The notes beneath the pieces are model-generated. The model ran no database searches and had not been told where the DNA came from. It saw only the letters and a list, made by a program, of their open reading frames with translations. Positions 13,632 through 14,110 of a stretch of 14,110 nucleotides of DNA are shown here, piece by piece. The stretch comes from SOKP01 sp048887165 (GTDB lineage Archaea; Asgardarchaeota; Lokiarchaeia; Sigyniarchaeales; SOKP01), in assembly GCA_048887165.1 (NCBI GenBank), contig JBHLJZ010000101.1, forward strand, positions 1-14,110. The letters are read 5' to 3'. Position 1 is the stretch's first letter. Each line of letters begins with the position of its first letter. The position numbers and the translations under genes were made by a program.

Positions 13632-14110
13632 ATGGAATCTAAAAATCAAATTATCGAACAATTAAAACGGATATTAAAAGAAAGTCAGATATTAACAGAT
13701 TTAGAAGACACTTATGTTTATTCATTTGAAAAAATTTTTTTAAATAAAGTATATCCAAAACCTGATATTGTAGTTAGAGTCTTTTCTTCGAAAGAAGAAA
13801 AGGAAGTAGTGGAATTAGCTGAAAAATTCAATGCTGCTTTAATCAAAAGAGGCGAAGAAATAACACCCGTTATTAGAAAATCATCTAACACTATAATTTT
13901 AATAGATAATGTGAAAATTCCCAAACTTGAAAATTGTATTGACAATATTGAAAAAATCGATGCTGATATCACAAATTTAGATAAATTCCATATAAATGGG
14001 TATGGAACTTACAGAAATCTTGCCTTAGCAGTACAAAATTTATTATTTGGAAAAACTTTAAACAAGTGTCAACAATGCATTACTTGCAGTGGTTATTGTA
14101 CAGTTGCTCC
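13632..14110 (+). CDS. Partial Fe-S protein with reduced FAD-oxidase-like N-terminus
   Basis: The gene runs off the window edge; 159 complete codons are seen. Residues 1-75 resemble the start of the GlcD/D-lactate dehydrogenase FAD-binding domain: LKRILKESQILTDLEDTYVYSFEK (11-34), YPKPDIVVRVFSSKEEKEVVELAE (41-64) and KRGEE. The region that should follow, with the glycine-rich FAD loop, is missing or shrunk to KSSNTIILIDNVKIPKLE (83-100). By residue 146 an Fe-S motif starts: Cys146, Cys149, Cys152 and Cys156 in C-x2-C-x2-C-x3-C, then TVAP, a ferredoxin or GlpC/HdrC-like arrangement. It is probably an electron-transfer protein; the rest may hold a second cluster and CCG domains, which cannot be seen here. 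The ATG at 13632 is preceded by AAGTGAT and 4 bases. An ATG at 13628 meets a stop after four codons. Confidence 0.72.
   Translation, partial: MESKNQIIEQLKRILKESQILTDLEDTYVYSFEKIFLNKVYPKPDIVVRVFSSKEEKEVVELAEKFNAALIKRGEEITPVIRKSSNTIILIDNVKIPKLENCIDNIEKIDADITNLDKFHINGYGTYRNLALAVQNLLFGKTLNKCQQCITCSGYCTVA

Noticed and set aside
13718..13972. Minus-strand frame inside the edge Fe-S gene
   Set aside because: It is serine- and phenylalanine-rich with no ribosome site; the plus strand has clear family similarity and an Fe-S motif.

Overview
The window is about two-thirds A+T and gene-dense. It carries a nearly contiguous gene set for anaerobic degradation of aromatic compounds through benzoyl-CoA. 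I think it comes from an archaeon. Starts preceded by Shine-Dalgarno-like sequences (including AAGTGAT and GGAGG forms that fit an archaeal 16S tail) are mixed with at least one likely leaderless start behind a TATA-like box. One catabolic enzyme ends in an archaeal-style zinc ribbon. A low-GC Asgard (Lokiarchaeia-like) or Bathyarchaeia-like sediment archaeon fits best. That is an inference, and a low-GC anaerobic bacterium is not excluded.

Left block, minus strand, read right to left from about 7254 to 11. Seven genes run in near pathway order: ring-opening 6-oxocyclohex-1-ene-1-carbonyl-CoA hydrolase (oah), cyclohexa-1,5-diene-1-carbonyl-CoA hydratase (dch), 6-hydroxycyclohex-1-ene-1-carbonyl-CoA dehydrogenase (had), then the four subunits of an ATP-dependent class I benzoyl-CoA reductase (bzdN, bzdO, bzdP, bzdQ). 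Both ATPase subunits are short, which points to the Bzd (Azoarcus-type) subclass. Together these genes can turn benzoyl-CoA into 3-hydroxypimelyl-CoA, at a cost of ATP and reduced ferredoxin. Two junctions are tightly coupled, with the ribosome binding site overlapping the preceding stop codon.

Right block, plus strand, 7485-13149, divergent from the left block. It holds a 90-residue protein of unknown function with a C-x2-C pair, a MaoC-type hydratase, an AMP-forming acyl-CoA synthetase, a thiolase with all catalytic residues, an unpaired third member of the BcrB/BcrC/HgdB dehydratase family, and a second MaoC-like protein. The synthetase could activate an aromatic or alicyclic acid, and the thiolase and hydratases could serve the lower beta-oxidation steps. 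Their substrates cannot be read from sequence.

Right edge. A MoaD/ThiS-like ubiquitin-fold protein ending in Gly-Gly lies on the minus strand (13179-13460). Divergent from it, a gene running off the window edge begins with what looks like a shortened FAD-oxidase N-terminal lobe followed by a cysteine-rich Fe-S motif, and may be an electron-transfer protein.

The points most worth a second look are the zinc-ribbon tail on the ring-cleaving hydrolase, the orphan dehydratase-family protein, the reduced FAD/Fe-S fusion at the edge, the small cysteine protein, and an 18-bp inverted repeat in front of the acyl-CoA synthetase. I saw no tRNA, rRNA, CRISPR array, insertion sequence or phage gene, and no gene-free stretch over 300 bases.
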